64,000 nucleotides of DNA from Nitrospira sp. (GTDB lineage Bacteria; Nitrospirota; Nitrospiria; Nitrospirales; Nitrospiraceae): the NCBI GenBank assembly GCA_018242765.1, contig JAFEBH010000013.1:237212-301211 (forward strand). Reading direction: 5' to 3'. The stretch's first letter is position 1, and the number at the start of each line of letters is the position of its first letter. The notes beneath the pieces are model-generated. The model saw only the letters and a list, made by a program, of their open reading frames with translations. It ran no database searches and was not told where the DNA came from. A program made the position numbers and the translations under genes. Shown here in pieces: positions 9,067 to 17,975 of the stretch.

Positions 9067-9660
9067 ATGAATATGATGTGGAATCGGTTCAGGGTATACG
9101 CCGCTGCAGTGCTCATGGTCGGATCGTTGTCGCTGGCCGCAGTCGAAAGCGCCAAGGCGGAAAGTCTGTTCGACGACGTGGATGTCGGACTGTTCTCCAT
9201 CGGCGGACGTGCGACCTACTTTGACCCGAAAGATGGGGATGGTCAGTGGTATGGGGGGGCGCAAGTACGGGTTCATCCGATCCGATATCTAGCCGTGGAG
9301 GGATCCGTCGATTATCGCCGGAATGATTTTGGCGATACGCGAGTCCACTCCTATCCGGTTCAGGGATCGTTGATGATTTATCCATTAGGTCTGAAACGGA
9401 TTGCTCCCTTCATTCTTGGAGGGGGAGGTTGGTACTTCACCTCCGTCACGGGTCCGGGGAACTTTGATGATACCCAGCAGAGGTTCGGAGGCCATGTCGG
9501 TGGGGGAGTACAAGTCTTCATCACTCGTCATCTTTCTGCCGATGCGTCGTATCGACACATCTGGCTGGAGAAAATTGCGTCGAAGAATGCGGCACTTGAC
9601 GATAAGCGGTTTAACGATAACGGGCACATGATCACGGTGGGCCTTAATGTTCACTTCTGA
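9067..9660 (+). CDS. Outer-membrane beta-barrel protein (OmpW/OprF-N-like fold)
   Basis: 197 residues, exported. A signal peptide covers about residues 1-31, with cleavage after A-K-A before E-S. The mature part alternates hydrophobic and polar residues as expected for an eight-stranded barrel: VGLFSIGGRATYF, W-Y-G-G-A-Q-V-R, G-S-V-D-Y-R-R, P-F-I-L-G-G-G-G-W-Y-F, G-G-H-V-G-G-G-V, ADASYRHIWL, and a terminal M-I-T-V-G-L-N-V-H-F ending in phenylalanine. That last strand is the usual signal for BAM-dependent insertion. GGAGGATCGGAGG precedes the ATG. Ligand or channel function is unknown. The motif upstream suggests stress-linked expression. Confidence 0.85.
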   Translation: MNMMWNRFRVYAAAVLMVGSLSLAAVESAKAESLFDDVDVGLFSIGGRATYFDPKDGDGQWYGGAQVRVHPIRYLAVEGSVDYRRNDFGDTRVHSYPVQGSLMIYPLGLKRIAPFILGGGGWYFTSVTGPGNFDDTQQRFGGHVGGGVQVFITRHLSADASYRHIWLEKIASKNAALDDKRFNDNGHMITVGLNVHF

Positions 9661-9757
9661 TCGCATTGCATGCGCATCGAGTATGTGGTCTCGAATTGGG
9701 CGAGAGTTGAGGCAAGGACAGGTTCCCCATGCAGGTGACGCACCTGAGAGAGTCGGT

Positions 9758-10168
9758 ATGACGCGTGTACTGCGATGGGTCAGACTGATCAGCTTATTGG
9801 TGAGTCTCTCGTTTACGGGGAGCCATGCCGGGGAGGCCGGCGTTTCTCAACAACAGGATAATAATCCGCTCAAGCATGACAATAAGTGCTGGGCGGAAAT
9901 TTATATGAATGCCGAATTCGATAAGAACGGCCTGCGGCTCTTGCTCATCGGTCCTCACGAGTTAGCTACGCTCAAAGGCCTCAACGATCAAAACTGGGAC
10001 AATGATATCGAAAGCATCATCGTCGGCCCTGAGGCAATGATGACTGTGTACGTGGATCCGGAATTCGCAGGGCGCACGCTCATTCTGGCACCCAACCAAA
10101 CCCTGGGTAGCTTGTCAGACGCTCAGATGAAAAATGACATCGAGTCGCTCCGACTCTTCTGTAAGTGA
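9758..10168 (+). CDS. Secreted beta/gamma-crystallin-like protein
   Basis: About 136 residues from the ATG at 9758, which has GAGAGAG just upstream. A longer frame from 9647 lacks a ribosome site and would bury the signal peptide. Residues 1-25 form a signal peptide (VRLISLLVSLSF, cleavage near S-H-A). The mature part appears to be two Greek-key repeats: C-W-A-E-I-Y-M-N-A-E-F ending N-W-D-N-D-I-E-S-I, then M-M-T-V-Y-V-D-P-E-F-A-G ending M-K-N-D-I-E-S-L. This is the pattern of a calcium-binding beta/gamma-crystallin domain (N/D-N/D-x-x-S/T-S). The assignment rests on pattern only. Probably periplasmic or surface. Confidence 0.65.
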   Translation: MTRVLRWVRLISLLVSLSFTGSHAGEAGVSQQQDNNPLKHDNKCWAEIYMNAEFDKNGLRLLLIGPHELATLKGLNDQNWDNDIESIIVGPEAMMTVYVDPEFAGRTLILAPNQTLGSLSDAQMKNDIESLRLFCK

Positions 10169-10228
10169 GAGAGACGGCAGTAGCAGTGACGATATGCGCA
10201 CCTCAATCATGCAACCAGGAGGCACACC

Positions 10229-10393
10229 ATGCTGAGTTGGGCAGTGACGTTTCTCGTTGTGGCCATTATCGCTGGGGTACTCGGATTATCAGGAGTCGCG
10301 GGCACTGCGACCAGTATCGCGTATGCCTTGTTTGTCATATTTGTCCTGCTCGCGTTAGTGGGATTTCTGACAGGGCGCAAACCGATGGCCTGA
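10229..10393 (+). CDS. DUF1328 (YtjA-type) small membrane protein
   Basis: 54 residues with two membrane helices: [20 protein letters not shown], then a G-V-A-G-T-A loop, then [15 protein letters not shown]. The L-x-W-A-x-x-F-L-V-x-A-I-I-A-x-x-L-G-F/L-x-G-x-A-G pattern and size are those of DUF1328, widespread in proteobacteria and of unknown role; members are often found with stress genes. AGGAGG lies seven bases before the ATG. Confidence 0.88.
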   Translation: MLSWAVTFLVVAIIAGVLGLSGVAGTATSIAYALFVIFVLLALVGFLTGRKPMA

Positions 10394-10758
10394 TAGGATG
10401 ATCCAGTCGTCGATTAGCGCCCGAAGGATCGGCACATGACCTTGTGAAGAATAAAACCAGGTGGTGTGCCTCTGAGCCTCGATGAATACTCGTCATTCAT
10501 GGAGCTCTGAACTCCTGACCGCATGTGGTGGACACGAAAGTGAGCTCCATCTCGTATCAGCTTGGCCTGTTTGTCGTGGCGAGCGGAAGCGATAGGTTTG
10601 TTCGGTCTATCCGAATCCTTCTCCAGCCAAGATGCGTGACATTATGTTCTCTAAGACATTCTCAAATTTAGAGACGTCTGATGATCCATTCGAATGAGGC
10701 ATCGTATATCACCATGTGGTGGTGAGGTAGGTGTTTATCCGTTGGGGCTGGTTCTCCT
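10394..10758. other. Intergenic region, no gene seen
   Basis: No convincing reading frame. An inverted repeat near 10646-10672 (TCTCTAA ... TTAGAGA) lies just past the 3' end of the leftward kinase gene and might help end its transcript. Confidence 0.4.
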
Positions 10759-13700
10759 TTATTCCAGATCATTTGGAGGCACATGGCGAGACGCCACTGC
10801 ATCCCGGATAGTCTCGTAGAGTTGCTCTCCGGCGGATTCTTTCGTCAGATAGCTGCTCGCACCTGCCTGCAACATGCTCGTGGCCACCTGGGTTGCTGTT
10901 TGGACTGACAATCCGATAATCACCATATGAGGATGCATCTGCTTGATACGACGTGTCGCTTCAATCCCATCAAGTCGCGGCATGTTGGCATCCATGACGA
11001 TGACGTCCGGATGCAAGGTATCCACAAGCTCGTAGGCGTGTTGTCCGTCCCACGCTTCCCCCACGACCGTCATGTCGGGATGTCGTTCGAGTAGCGCCCG
11101 AATTCCCTGACGGACCATGGCATGATCATCGACTAACAAAATGCGAAGCGAGCGAGATGTCTGCGAGGCAAGAGCGATGGATGTTCCGCCGTGTCCGTCT
11201 GATGCCGGCGATAATGAATTGGCTTTCACCAGGGTTGTCAAAGGGCACAGTAAGGTGGCCGATGTGCCGTGTCCGAGACGACTCTGGATGTGTACCGACC
11301 CGCCGAGCATTTCCATCCGCTCCTTGATGCTGAAGAGACCGAATGAAGTGGGAATAGTAGAAGCCTGGTCCAGTTGTGAGGGATCGAATCCGCAACCTTG
11401 ATCGGTAACCATGATCATGAGCTGCTGATCCGGCGTCGTTCGTAGGGTGATTTGAGCATGGGATGACCCTGCGTGTTTCATGACATTGAAGAGCAGTTCT
11501 CTCACGGACTGAAATAGAATGGCGGCCACGTCATCTGCAAACTTCGGGAGAGCGGGTGAAACGTCAAATGCCGTTTCCACGACCAATTGATGCTCCTCCA
11601 TCTGTTCGGCAAGCCATTGAAGCGCGGCGGGCAATCCGAGATGGTACAGCACGGGAGGGCTTAATTTGGCGACCAATGATCGAGTATAGGTAAGCGCTTC
11701 ATCCAAGATTCGTTCCAAGTCTCTCGCGAGCGCCAGGTCCTTGTCGGTTTTTAATGGTCGAGAGTCCTGCGCCAACTTTAGGCGCGCAGCCACAAGAAGT
11801 TGTGCCAGATAATCGTGCAGCTCGCCGGCAATCCGTCGTCGTTCCTGATGTTCCGCGCGCGTCAATTGGTCTGTGAGGGCACGCAACTGCTTTTGCGAGC
11901 GCTGCAACGCCGCTGTCCGCTCTGTGACTTGTTGCTCAAGTTCCTCAGCCGATCTTTTGAGGGTTTGCTCGGCTAATTTATGATCCGTGACATCGATGAT
12001 CGAACCAATACATCCCTCCCGTCTTTCTCGTTCATCGACCAGAGACAAGACAGAGCAGAGTGTCCATCGAAACTCGCCGTCGTACCTCCGTATGCGACAC
12101 TCCAATCGGCGGGGCTCCACATTGCCGCAATCATCGAGCAACTCGATCACATGGCGACGGTCGTCCTCGTGTACATAATTGAGCCACCCCGAGTCCAGCC
12201 CGGTCTCTTCCGTTTGACCGGTAAATCCGTACCATTGCCGATTCAGGTAAATGCAGTCCCCGGTGGAACTTGTGATGAACATCATGACCGGCGCACTGTC
12301 GGCCATGTGTTGAAAACGGGTTTCCCGTTCACGAATGGCGTCTTCACTCTTTAGACGATCAGTAATGTCTCGAAGTATGATCGTGCACAAACTGTGTCCG
12401 CCCACAGTCACTTTCGAGATGGATGCCTCGATCGGGATTTCATGGCCGTCAGCTCGTAAGGCCTTCACCAACCCTGGACGTCCCATTTGGCGAGCTTTAA
12501 CCGTACTCTGCTGAAATGCCATCATGTGAGAGTGGTGTCGTTCCCGAACTCGTTCCGGAACAAATTGACTAATGGGTCTTCCAATGGCCTCTTCGGCCCG
12601 ACATTGAAAGAGTTGCTCTGCTGCCTTGTTGAATAGGAGGATACGTTGATCTTGATCGGCCGTGATGATCGCATCCATGGCGGATTGCACGATACTATTC
12701 AACCGCTGCTGACTGTCCCGAAGCGCATCTTGCGCGTTGCGACGGTCGGAGATATCGACGATGACACCATGAAATCGGCAGGTGGAGCTATCAGGCCGCT
12801 CAGATGGAACTCCCCTTACATTGATCCATTGTGCATGCGATGTCGTCACAGGCCGACATTCGACCCCAAACGATTGGCCATCCAGTTTGGCCTTCTCGAT
12901 GGCCCGCATCACATCACGACGATCTTCCTGCCTGATCGCCTGTATGAACGAGCCCAGGGTCAGCTGCGAACCGGACGACAGGCCGAGTAGTTCACCAGAG
13001 ACTTGGTCAATCTCAATGGCGTTCTTCGACTCCACCCATCGCCAATATCCGATTCGAGCCGCCGCCGCAGCCAGCCGCAGCCTGGTCTCTTGCTCTAACC
13101 AAGCCCGGACCAGGCTGTAGCGTTCCTGATCGATTCGATTAGCCAACCCTGCCAGATACCAAAGGCAAATCAGAAGAATCAGCAGTACAACCGCGATCAC
13201 GACCATGATCCCAAAATCGAAGGGATACCAGCTCTGTCGTTGCGCGAGGATGCATAACCATCCGGCAACAAGCGGCAGACCGATGACAACCGGCACGAGG
13301 CGTCGCAAGAGCGCACCGCCAATATCTGAAGCCATGAACGGCCGCATGAATCCCTCGGTCGGATGGATACAAAGGAGTGCGAGACCCAAGAAAACGCACA
13401 TAATGCTGGTGGAACCGTCGATGGGGAGATGCTGTGTGGATTCAAGAAGACTTGAGAAGTCATAAAGATGACCGATGCCGGGGACGGTTCCCAGGAGAAG
13501 GAGGATTCCAGCAAAATATTGTGACGGTCGGTATCCAGAAGCCGTGCGGACGGGAAGAGTCAGAATTGCAAGTCCCAGACAGGTCAGAATGGCGCAGGCA
13601 ATCGGGACAGAAAAGCTCAAGCTCTGATTCAGAAGCGACGCTCCGAGAGCACCCCCTGAGGAATCCGACCTATGATAGGTTGCCCAGTATCCCAAGCTAC

Positions 13701-14031
13701 AGATGATAATGAGCGTACCGACGAATTGAGCCGTTGTTTGACGTGAATGAGAAGGATTTCCATAAGTGTAGAGGGACAAACTCGCGCCGCCTAGGAGGAA
13801 CCCTGAGGCAGTCATCGCGCTCATGGCGAGTGCTGAGGGTACGAGATCCTCGAACGTGCCAGGGGAAACGCCCTGCCAGATCAATTCCACTAGGGACCAC
13901 GCCATTACGATCATGGCCGCACTCGTCGCGAATATTCGCAACGCAATCAGCGAAGGCAATGCTGTGGCCAGGGTGCAGTCATTTACGTCCACGCCACCAG
14001 GCGTCGAGACATGATCGGTAAAATATGTCAC
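10759..14031 (-). CDS. Membrane hybrid histidine kinase with PAS domains and C-terminal receiver
   Basis: 1090 residues. The N-terminal third (about 25-305) is an integral membrane sensor with about eight helices and a long hydrophilic loop near 110-130. Then come three PAS domains (about 320-435, 440-565 and 570-690), a coiled coil, and a HisKA_3 domain with its histidine in A-G-E-L-H-D-Y-L-A-Q-L-L. The HATPase domain (V-R-E-L-L-F-N-V-M-K-H-A, D-Q-G-C-G-F-D) leads into a NarL-like receiver (about 965-1085, ILLVDDHAMVRQGI, V-I-V-M-D-A-N-M-P, S-Y-L-T-K-E). No DNA-binding domain is fused. The start is a GTG at 14031 in frame with the hydrophobic part; it has no strong ribosome site and is the least certain point. 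The kinase-REC half is a paralogue of that at 3206-4954. Confidence 0.9.
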   Translation of the reverse strand: MTYFTDHVSTPGGVDVNDCTLATALPSLIALRIFATSAAMIVMAWSLVELIWQGVSPGTFEDLVPSALAMSAMTASGFLLGGASLSLYTYGNPSHSRQTTAQFVGTLIIICSLGYWATYHRSDSSGGALGASLLNQSLSFSVPIACAILTCLGLAILTLPVRTASGYRPSQYFAGILLLLGTVPGIGHLYDFSSLLESTQHLPIDGSTSIMCVFLGLALLCIHPTEGFMRPFMASDIGGALLRRLVPVVIGLPLVAGWLCILAQRQSWYPFDFGIMVVIAVVLLILLICLWYLAGLANRIDQERYSLVRAWLEQETRLRLAAAAARIGYWRWVESKNAIEIDQVSGELLGLSSGSQLTLGSFIQAIRQEDRRDVMRAIEKAKLDGQSFGVECRPVTTSHAQWINVRGVPSERPDSSTCRFHGVIVDISDRRNAQDALRDSQQRLNSIVQSAMDAIITADQDQRILLFNKAAEQLFQCRAEEAIGRPISQFVPERVRERHHSHMMAFQQSTVKARQMGRPGLVKALRADGHEIPIEASISKVTVGGHSLCTIILRDITDRLKSEDAIRERETRFQHMADSAPVMMFITSSTGDCIYLNRQWYGFTGQTEETGLDSGWLNYVHEDDRRHVIELLDDCGNVEPRRLECRIRRYDGEFRWTLCSVLSLVDERERREGCIGSIIDVTDHKLAEQTLKRSAEELEQQVTERTAALQRSQKQLRALTDQLTRAEHQERRRIAGELHDYLAQLLVAARLKLAQDSRPLKTDKDLALARDLERILDEALTYTRSLVAKLSPPVLYHLGLPAALQWLAEQMEEHQLVVETAFDVSPALPKFADDVAAILFQSVRELLFNVMKHAGSSHAQITLRTTPDQQLMIMVTDQGCGFDPSQLDQASTIPTSFGLFSIKERMEMLGGSVHIQSRLGHGTSATLLCPLTTLVKANSLSPASDGHGGTSIALASQTSRSLRILLVDDHAMVRQGIRALLERHPDMTVVGEAWDGQHAYELVDTLHPDVIVMDANMPRLDGIEATRRIKQMHPHMVIIGLSVQTATQVATSMLQAGASSYLTKESAGEQLYETIRDAVASRHVPPNDLE

Positions 14032-14478
14032 GTGTCATAGTATAGGAGGTCGATGCTAGAGGTTTAACTGGTAATAGCCCTGGGTTCTGGGTGGAGGTGA
14101 CGGAAGTCTGTCCAAGCCACAGTATTCCGCAGTTGGCAGTCGAGTTCATGAATCTGTTCAAGAACGCCCTTGAGATTCAATTCCAAACTGTGCAGCAGTT
14201 GAACTTGGTGAACATCAGAGATGCCGATTGTGCCGGATCTCATGATCAAGATCGCTGGCTTCCAATCCAGCGGCTATTACAACTACGACATCAGGGCAGA
14301 GCACTCATCAAGAACAGGGTTCCTCTAGGTCTAGAGCTAGAGGGAGTGCTAGCGTCTTCTCTCTTATTCTCCGCAGTACAGTGTCGCCTGAAAAATCGAG
14401 GACTCTTCCGCTGGACCTGAACAGGATGATGTAAGAAGCTTAACCAAATTCAGCTGATCAGAGATGGGGAGGCAGGTC
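14032..14478. other. Intergenic region, no gene recognised
   Basis: An open frame at 14091-14420 (plus) has no ribosome site or recognisable content. A dyad CCTCTAG - 8 bases - CTAGAGG lies at 14322-14343. Possible promoters for the flanking divergent genes could not be identified. Confidence 0.35.
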
Positions 14479-14823
14479 ATGCACGCCAAACACAAGGTCC
14501 GTAAGACCGCGACAACAGGAACGTTGCCGCATCATGATGATCACCAGGCAGCTCGGCTCCTCATGATGCTGCGTAGCACACGAAATTGCAGACGCTGCGG
14601 AGGATTGCTCGTCGCCGAGCGCATTGATGGCGCAATCGATATGCTCTTTGAAGGGCAAGTCTCGGCCCTACGCTGTATCCAATGCGGAGATATTCTCGAT
14701 CATGTGATTCTTCGCAATCGCATGGATCCCACCATTGTCGAGGGTACTGAGTCCGAGGACATGCCTTGGATAGAGGACCCCATAGCAGCGTCTTCAGGTG
14801 TTCATGCGGTCGAAAGCGCCTAG
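14479..14823 (+). CDS. Small zinc-ribbon protein, unknown function
   Basis: 114 residues from the ATG at 14479, preceded by GGGGAGG; the ATG at 14464 would overlap that site. Two Cys pairs, C-R-R-C-G-G and C-I-Q-C-G-D, about 30 residues apart, form a likely zinc ribbon in the middle (about residues 37-72). The N-terminus is basic and the C-terminus acidic. No family recognised. Other mini zinc-ribbon proteins lie at 20955 and 52957. Confidence 0.6.
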   Translation: MHAKHKVRKTATTGTLPHHDDHQAARLLMMLRSTRNCRRCGGLLVAERIDGAIDMLFEGQVSALRCIQCGDILDHVILRNRMDPTIVEGTESEDMPWIEDPIAASSGVHAVESA

Positions 14824-15064
14824 GAGAGATGGCGCGTCTGAAGAGCGATCATCCCGGCTCAGGGGCTGGGGCATATCCGATGACCGCATGTTCCGGTGTG
14901 GACGTGTTGCCCAGCATACGGCCCGGGCAATAGGGTCCTGGTCCGCATCCGTGAAGCGGGGAGATCCTCTGCGAGATGCCCGAGCCATCGCACCTCTGCA
15001 GCTCGATGATAGCCTTCATGCGACATGGATAGTGCTTGAAGATGGCTGTAGTGATTCTTCTTGT

Positions 15065-15316
15065 TCACCACACTCTCTGTTCCAGTGTCGGTGCAGAGGG
15101 TAGGGTATCGCCCTCTGAAGAGGATGAGAGCGCATAGATTCTCCCACGCTGTCTGAAGATGATAGTCCCATCCTTGATAAGTTCGTTGACTGCCCCCAAA
15201 ACCTGGTTCCAGGTGTAAGGTGTACAAGCAAGAATCAGGTCATCCATCCTCAAACCGGGATGGGTCTGAGCTGCGCAGGTAACGACTCGTTTAATCTCTT
15301 CGCCTATCAGGTTCAT
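15065..15316 (-). CDS. Small winged-helix-like protein
   Basis: 83 residues from the ATG at 15316, which has GGGAGGGA just upstream; the longer frame to 15361 lacks one. The pattern is N-L-I-G-E-E-I-K-R-V-V, then a helix-turn-helix-like stretch (L-R-M-D-D-L-I-L-A-C, T-W-N-Q-V-L-G-A-V-N-E-L), then a beta wing (T-I-I-F-R-Q-R-G-R-I-Y-A-L). Together these suggest a small DNA-binding winged helix. The C-terminal 20 residues are polar. Function unknown; the motif copy at 15693 points toward this gene from 377 bp upstream. Confidence 0.55.
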   Translation of the reverse strand: MNLIGEEIKRVVTCAAQTHPGLRMDDLILACTPYTWNQVLGAVNELIKDGTIIFRQRGRIYALSSSSEGDTLPSAPTLEQRVW

Positions 15317-15895
15317 CGTTCCCTCCCATCCGGCATGCGTGTCTGCTGATCCGCCCGTCATGAAAGCAAGGTCTCCTTTGCACGAGTACGGTTTCGAAAG
15401 AGACGTGCGCGGTCACAGGCTTGAACTTCGTGTGCATCGGGACACCACTCATCAATGGTCCCATTATGGCCCACTCGCTCTTGTTCTGTACAAAGGCGAG
15501 AGGCGCGTCTGATCCCCGCCATTGTTCATGTCATTCACATCTACTGTGTGTGACCTATCCCCTCCATCTTTCTTCGCCTAATTAGAGCACCGGTAGTGAG
15601 CTGCAGAGTCGTTGGTCTCTCGAGTCAGACCGTCTCAGGACTCGGATGTCTATACCGAGGCTACAGGAAAACATAGTGATTGAAATATGGTACTGGTATA
15701 ACCCCTAGAAACGCAGACCAAATCTTTGTTTAGAGTCCCTGTGCATGTTGCTCGGTAGGTGGCAGAGATGCGGAGCACAGCGCTCAAAAACTAGGACTCT
15801 CCCCAGGTTCCTACAACGCCGAGATGGGACTACTTTTGAGCGAGCAATGCGATGCAGTTGCGTCAACCTAACCATGCATGGAGAAAGGAGTCGTT
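15317..15895. other. Intergenic region with motif copy 4
   Basis: About 580 bp between divergent small genes. No credible coding frame; contains the inverted copy of the 16-bp motif at 15693-15708. Confidence 0.4.
15693..15708 (-). promoter_or_regulatory. Shared 16-bp motif, copy 4 (minus strand)
   Basis: The minus strand reads CTAGGGGTTATACCAG. It sits 187 bp before the secreted-protein gene at 15896 but faces away from it, toward the minus-strand gene that starts at 15316. Confidence 0.45.
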
Positions 15896-16345
15896 ATGGA
15901 GAAGATAGGTGCATCGGTCGCCATACGTTCCACAGGAATGAGCCTGGTATTGGGCGGTGTGTGGCTCGTTGGGTCCATGGGCATTGGTTCAGCTGAGGCC
16001 ACAATATCCTTTCCATCACCGAAGGGGCAGGGACTTCCGGAAATATTTATGCAGACGATGACGTGCCAGGTCGGAGCATGTTCTTCCTCTATACGATTGG
16101 TCGATACCCGTGATCATGACGGCGAACACGTATCCGGTGAACAGGTCGGAAAGGATAAACCTGCTCAAAAGCACAAAGCGGACAAATCCATGAAACAACA
16201 ACAGGGTGCCAAGCCTCGATCCAGTCAACCGCGCGGGGCGGACGATCGGCGAGATCTCAAGGAGGATCAATCCACCACCAGTGAGGCGCAGGACAAACGT
16301 CCGGATGATCGGCGGTATGGAGGGGAACATCCAACGAATCCTTAA
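15896..16345 (+). CDS. Secreted hydrophilic protein, unknown
   Basis: 149 residues from the ATG at 15896, with AAAGGAG upstream. A signal peptide spans about residues 1-35 (MSLVLGGVWLVGSMGIGSAE, cleavage near S-A-E-A). A short mature segment has two cysteines (T-C-Q-V-G-A-C). The rest is a long, highly charged tail rich in Lys, Asp, Gln and Arg, probably disordered. No family recognised. Expected in the periplasm. Confidence 0.6.
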   Translation: MEKIGASVAIRSTGMSLVLGGVWLVGSMGIGSAEATISFPSPKGQGLPEIFMQTMTCQVGACSSSIRLVDTRDHDGEHVSGEQVGKDKPAQKHKADKSMKQQQGAKPRSSQPRGADDRRDLKEDQSTTSEAQDKRPDDRRYGGEHPTNP

Positions 16346-16533
16346 ATGGGACCCTCGGACCTGAGTCGGCGTTGCCAGGCTGACGGCACTTGACTATGTG
16401 CTCACCGGTCCACGGCGTAGCTGATCCGGTTGTTAGATGGTGTGCCCGTGGTGCTAAGCAATGGAGCAGGCTGCGGGGAAAAATCATTTTGACTTCTAGT
16501 GACAAGGTCTGCAGTGCGCTGCCACTGAAATGC

Positions 16534-16827
16534 CTACGCCCTCACGAGAGCGTAGGGCATTCTTGCGGTCATCCCACTGGAGGCTGCCCACAGCACTCCG
16601 ATGATCCCCAGGGAGAAGACATCCGTCCCGCTTCCATGCACGACATTGTCCAAGTAGCATTCGACGAGACCGAGGGCTTCCGGTGAAATCACCTGCCTCG
16701 CGTAATCCAGGATGCCTGACGTGGGGGCATTAACCGGGAATAATCCGATGAGTGCCGTGAAAAACAGCAGCAGAGGAAACAGCGCCGAGTCTGCTCCGAG
16801 TCGGTTAACTTCTGTTGATCGGCCCAC
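16534..16827 (-). pseudogene. YihY/BrkB membrane protein fragment
   Basis: 97-residue remnant. ALFPLLLFFTALIGLFPVNA, then ISPEALGLVECYLDNVV and SLGIIGVLWAASSGM, match the first third of the YihY/UPF0761 (formerly ribonuclease BN) family, in which a hydrophobic helix is followed by L-W-S-A-S-x-G-M/V. The family normally has about 280 residues and six helices; this frame stops soon after S-S-G-M. The N-terminus also looks shortened. Read as a decayed gene. Confidence 0.6.
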
Positions 16828-16909
16828 GGGTAGCTTCGAGGAACCATTGCTCTATGCCTCTACTACATGAGGTTCCTGAGGACGATCTCCAGCCTCTCTC
16901 CTGGTCTTT

Positions 16910-17542
16910 CTAGTTCACCTTGGTTTCTGCTGCCTGACGATCGCGGGCGGAATGAACGTTTCGTCCTACCCCCTGTACCGCCTCTTTCAGCCATGCACGG
17001 AGTGCGGCTTTTCCCACCTCCACTAAATCTTGTTTCACTTGTCCTAGCCCTTCGGCAATCACCGGGCCAAGATAGCTGAAAATCGAGGAAGCTGTGGCAG
17101 AGTGGGAGGATGTAGTTCTGGAGGACCCATCATTCGACGCGTGAGGATAGAAAGAATAGACGCCTTCCTTCGTTGTCGATGCCGACCCTGAAGACGACAT
17201 GACACTCGTTCTCTGAGCGTTGGGCGAGTCATACGGGATCACACCTCGTCCTTCTTCTTTGAATACGCGTCCAAGGGCCACGCCGATCATGATCGCTCCG
17301 CTTACCATCATCCACGGATGATGGGAGAGTAAACGAGAGGGATCCGTGACCTCCTTGAACGAGTCCATCGTGTCGTCGATCACCGACTGCGTGCGGATCG
17401 CGAAATTCTCCGCCATCATCTTGGCCTCATCCACGCTCGAGGTGAAACACTGCTCAAGCTTCTCCAGCTTGTTCGCGATCTCGGCGCGTGTCTCCACGAT
17501 GCCTTTCATGTCCTCGGCGATGCGATCCATTCCTTTATCCAT
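16910..17542 (-). CDS. Membrane-associated helical protein, third gene of a YqjD/YqjE-like operon
   Basis: 210 residues from the ATG at 17542, with AGGAGG about seven bases upstream. Helical N-terminal half (MDRIAEDMKGIVETRAEIAN and onward, about 1-75), a hydrophobic segment at about 85-103 (H-H-P-W-M-M-V-S-G-A-I-M-I-G-V-A-L-G), then a Ser/Thr-rich linker and a helical C-terminus. The H-P-W-x-x-V-x-G-A pattern resembles the membrane-anchor end of DUF883/DUF3618-type proteins. Its start overlaps the end of the holin-fold gene by 37 bp, so the two are cotranscribed. Role unknown; possibly inner-membrane or ribosome-associated stress adaptation. Confidence 0.65.
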   Translation of the reverse strand: MDKGMDRIAEDMKGIVETRAEIANKLEKLEQCFTSSVDEAKMMAENFAIRTQSVIDDTMDSFKEVTDPSRLLSHHPWMMVSGAIMIGVALGRVFKEEGRGVIPYDSPNAQRTSVMSSSGSASTTKEGVYSFYPHASNDGSSRTTSSHSATASSIFSYLGPVIAEGLGQVKQDLVEVGKAALRAWLKEAVQGVGRNVHSARDRQAAETKVN

Positions 17543-17970
17543 CGAACATCCTCCTTCACGGTGTGCAACGTGCGGATCGGGAGAATTCGGAAACGTTGCA
17601 TGTGTCGTCTGAGATAGAGTCCTACACATCCAGTCACGACCATGAGAACCAAAGCGGTGACTCCGCAGCTCATCCACATCGAAAATCCTGCCATCTCATG
17701 CAATGCAGCCACTGCCGTCAAAAGAAGGAATGCTAAACAAAGCGTGGCGAGGATGCTAAGGCTGATCGCGACGGCAACCATCGTGACCACGCGATCAGCC
17801 TCCATTTTCAGTTCATGGATCGCTAGATCGACCTGCTGCCAGACAAGTTTCTTGAGGTCATTGACGATCCCGTGAAGCAATCGAAATATTCCGGGTGGGC
17901 CGTCAGAGCCGGACTGTCGTGGCTCGCCATCATGATCTTGTATGTTCCGTGTGGAATCCATGATCGTCAT
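17506..17970 (-). CDS. DUF1469 / YqjE-like (Phage_holin_3_6 fold) membrane protein
   Basis: 154 residues, or 151 from the second ATG at 17961; both starts share one AGGAT site. A helical cytoplasmic part (L-H-G-I-V-N-D-L-K-K-L-V, Q-V-D-L-A-I-H-E-L-K) precedes two membrane helices (about 62-86 and 93-117). This is the layout of the Actinobacterial-holin/YqjE superfamily; despite the Pfam name, no phage genes surround it. Middle gene of a three-gene leftward set matching the E. coli yqjD-yqjE order. Confidence 0.75.
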   Translation of the reverse strand: MTIMDSTRNIQDHDGEPRQSGSDGPPGIFRLLHGIVNDLKKLVWQQVDLAIHELKMEADRVVTMVAVAISLSILATLCLAFLLLTAVAALHEMAGFSMWMSCGVTALVLMVVTGCVGLYLRRHMQRFRILPIRTLHTVKEDVRWIKEWIASPRT

Positions 17971-17975
17971 TAATC

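Noticed and set aside
17506..17970. Prophage lysis gene because of a phage-holin-type fold name.
   Set aside because: The fold superfamily includes chromosomal YqjE proteins; no phage structural, integrase or lysin genes are near.
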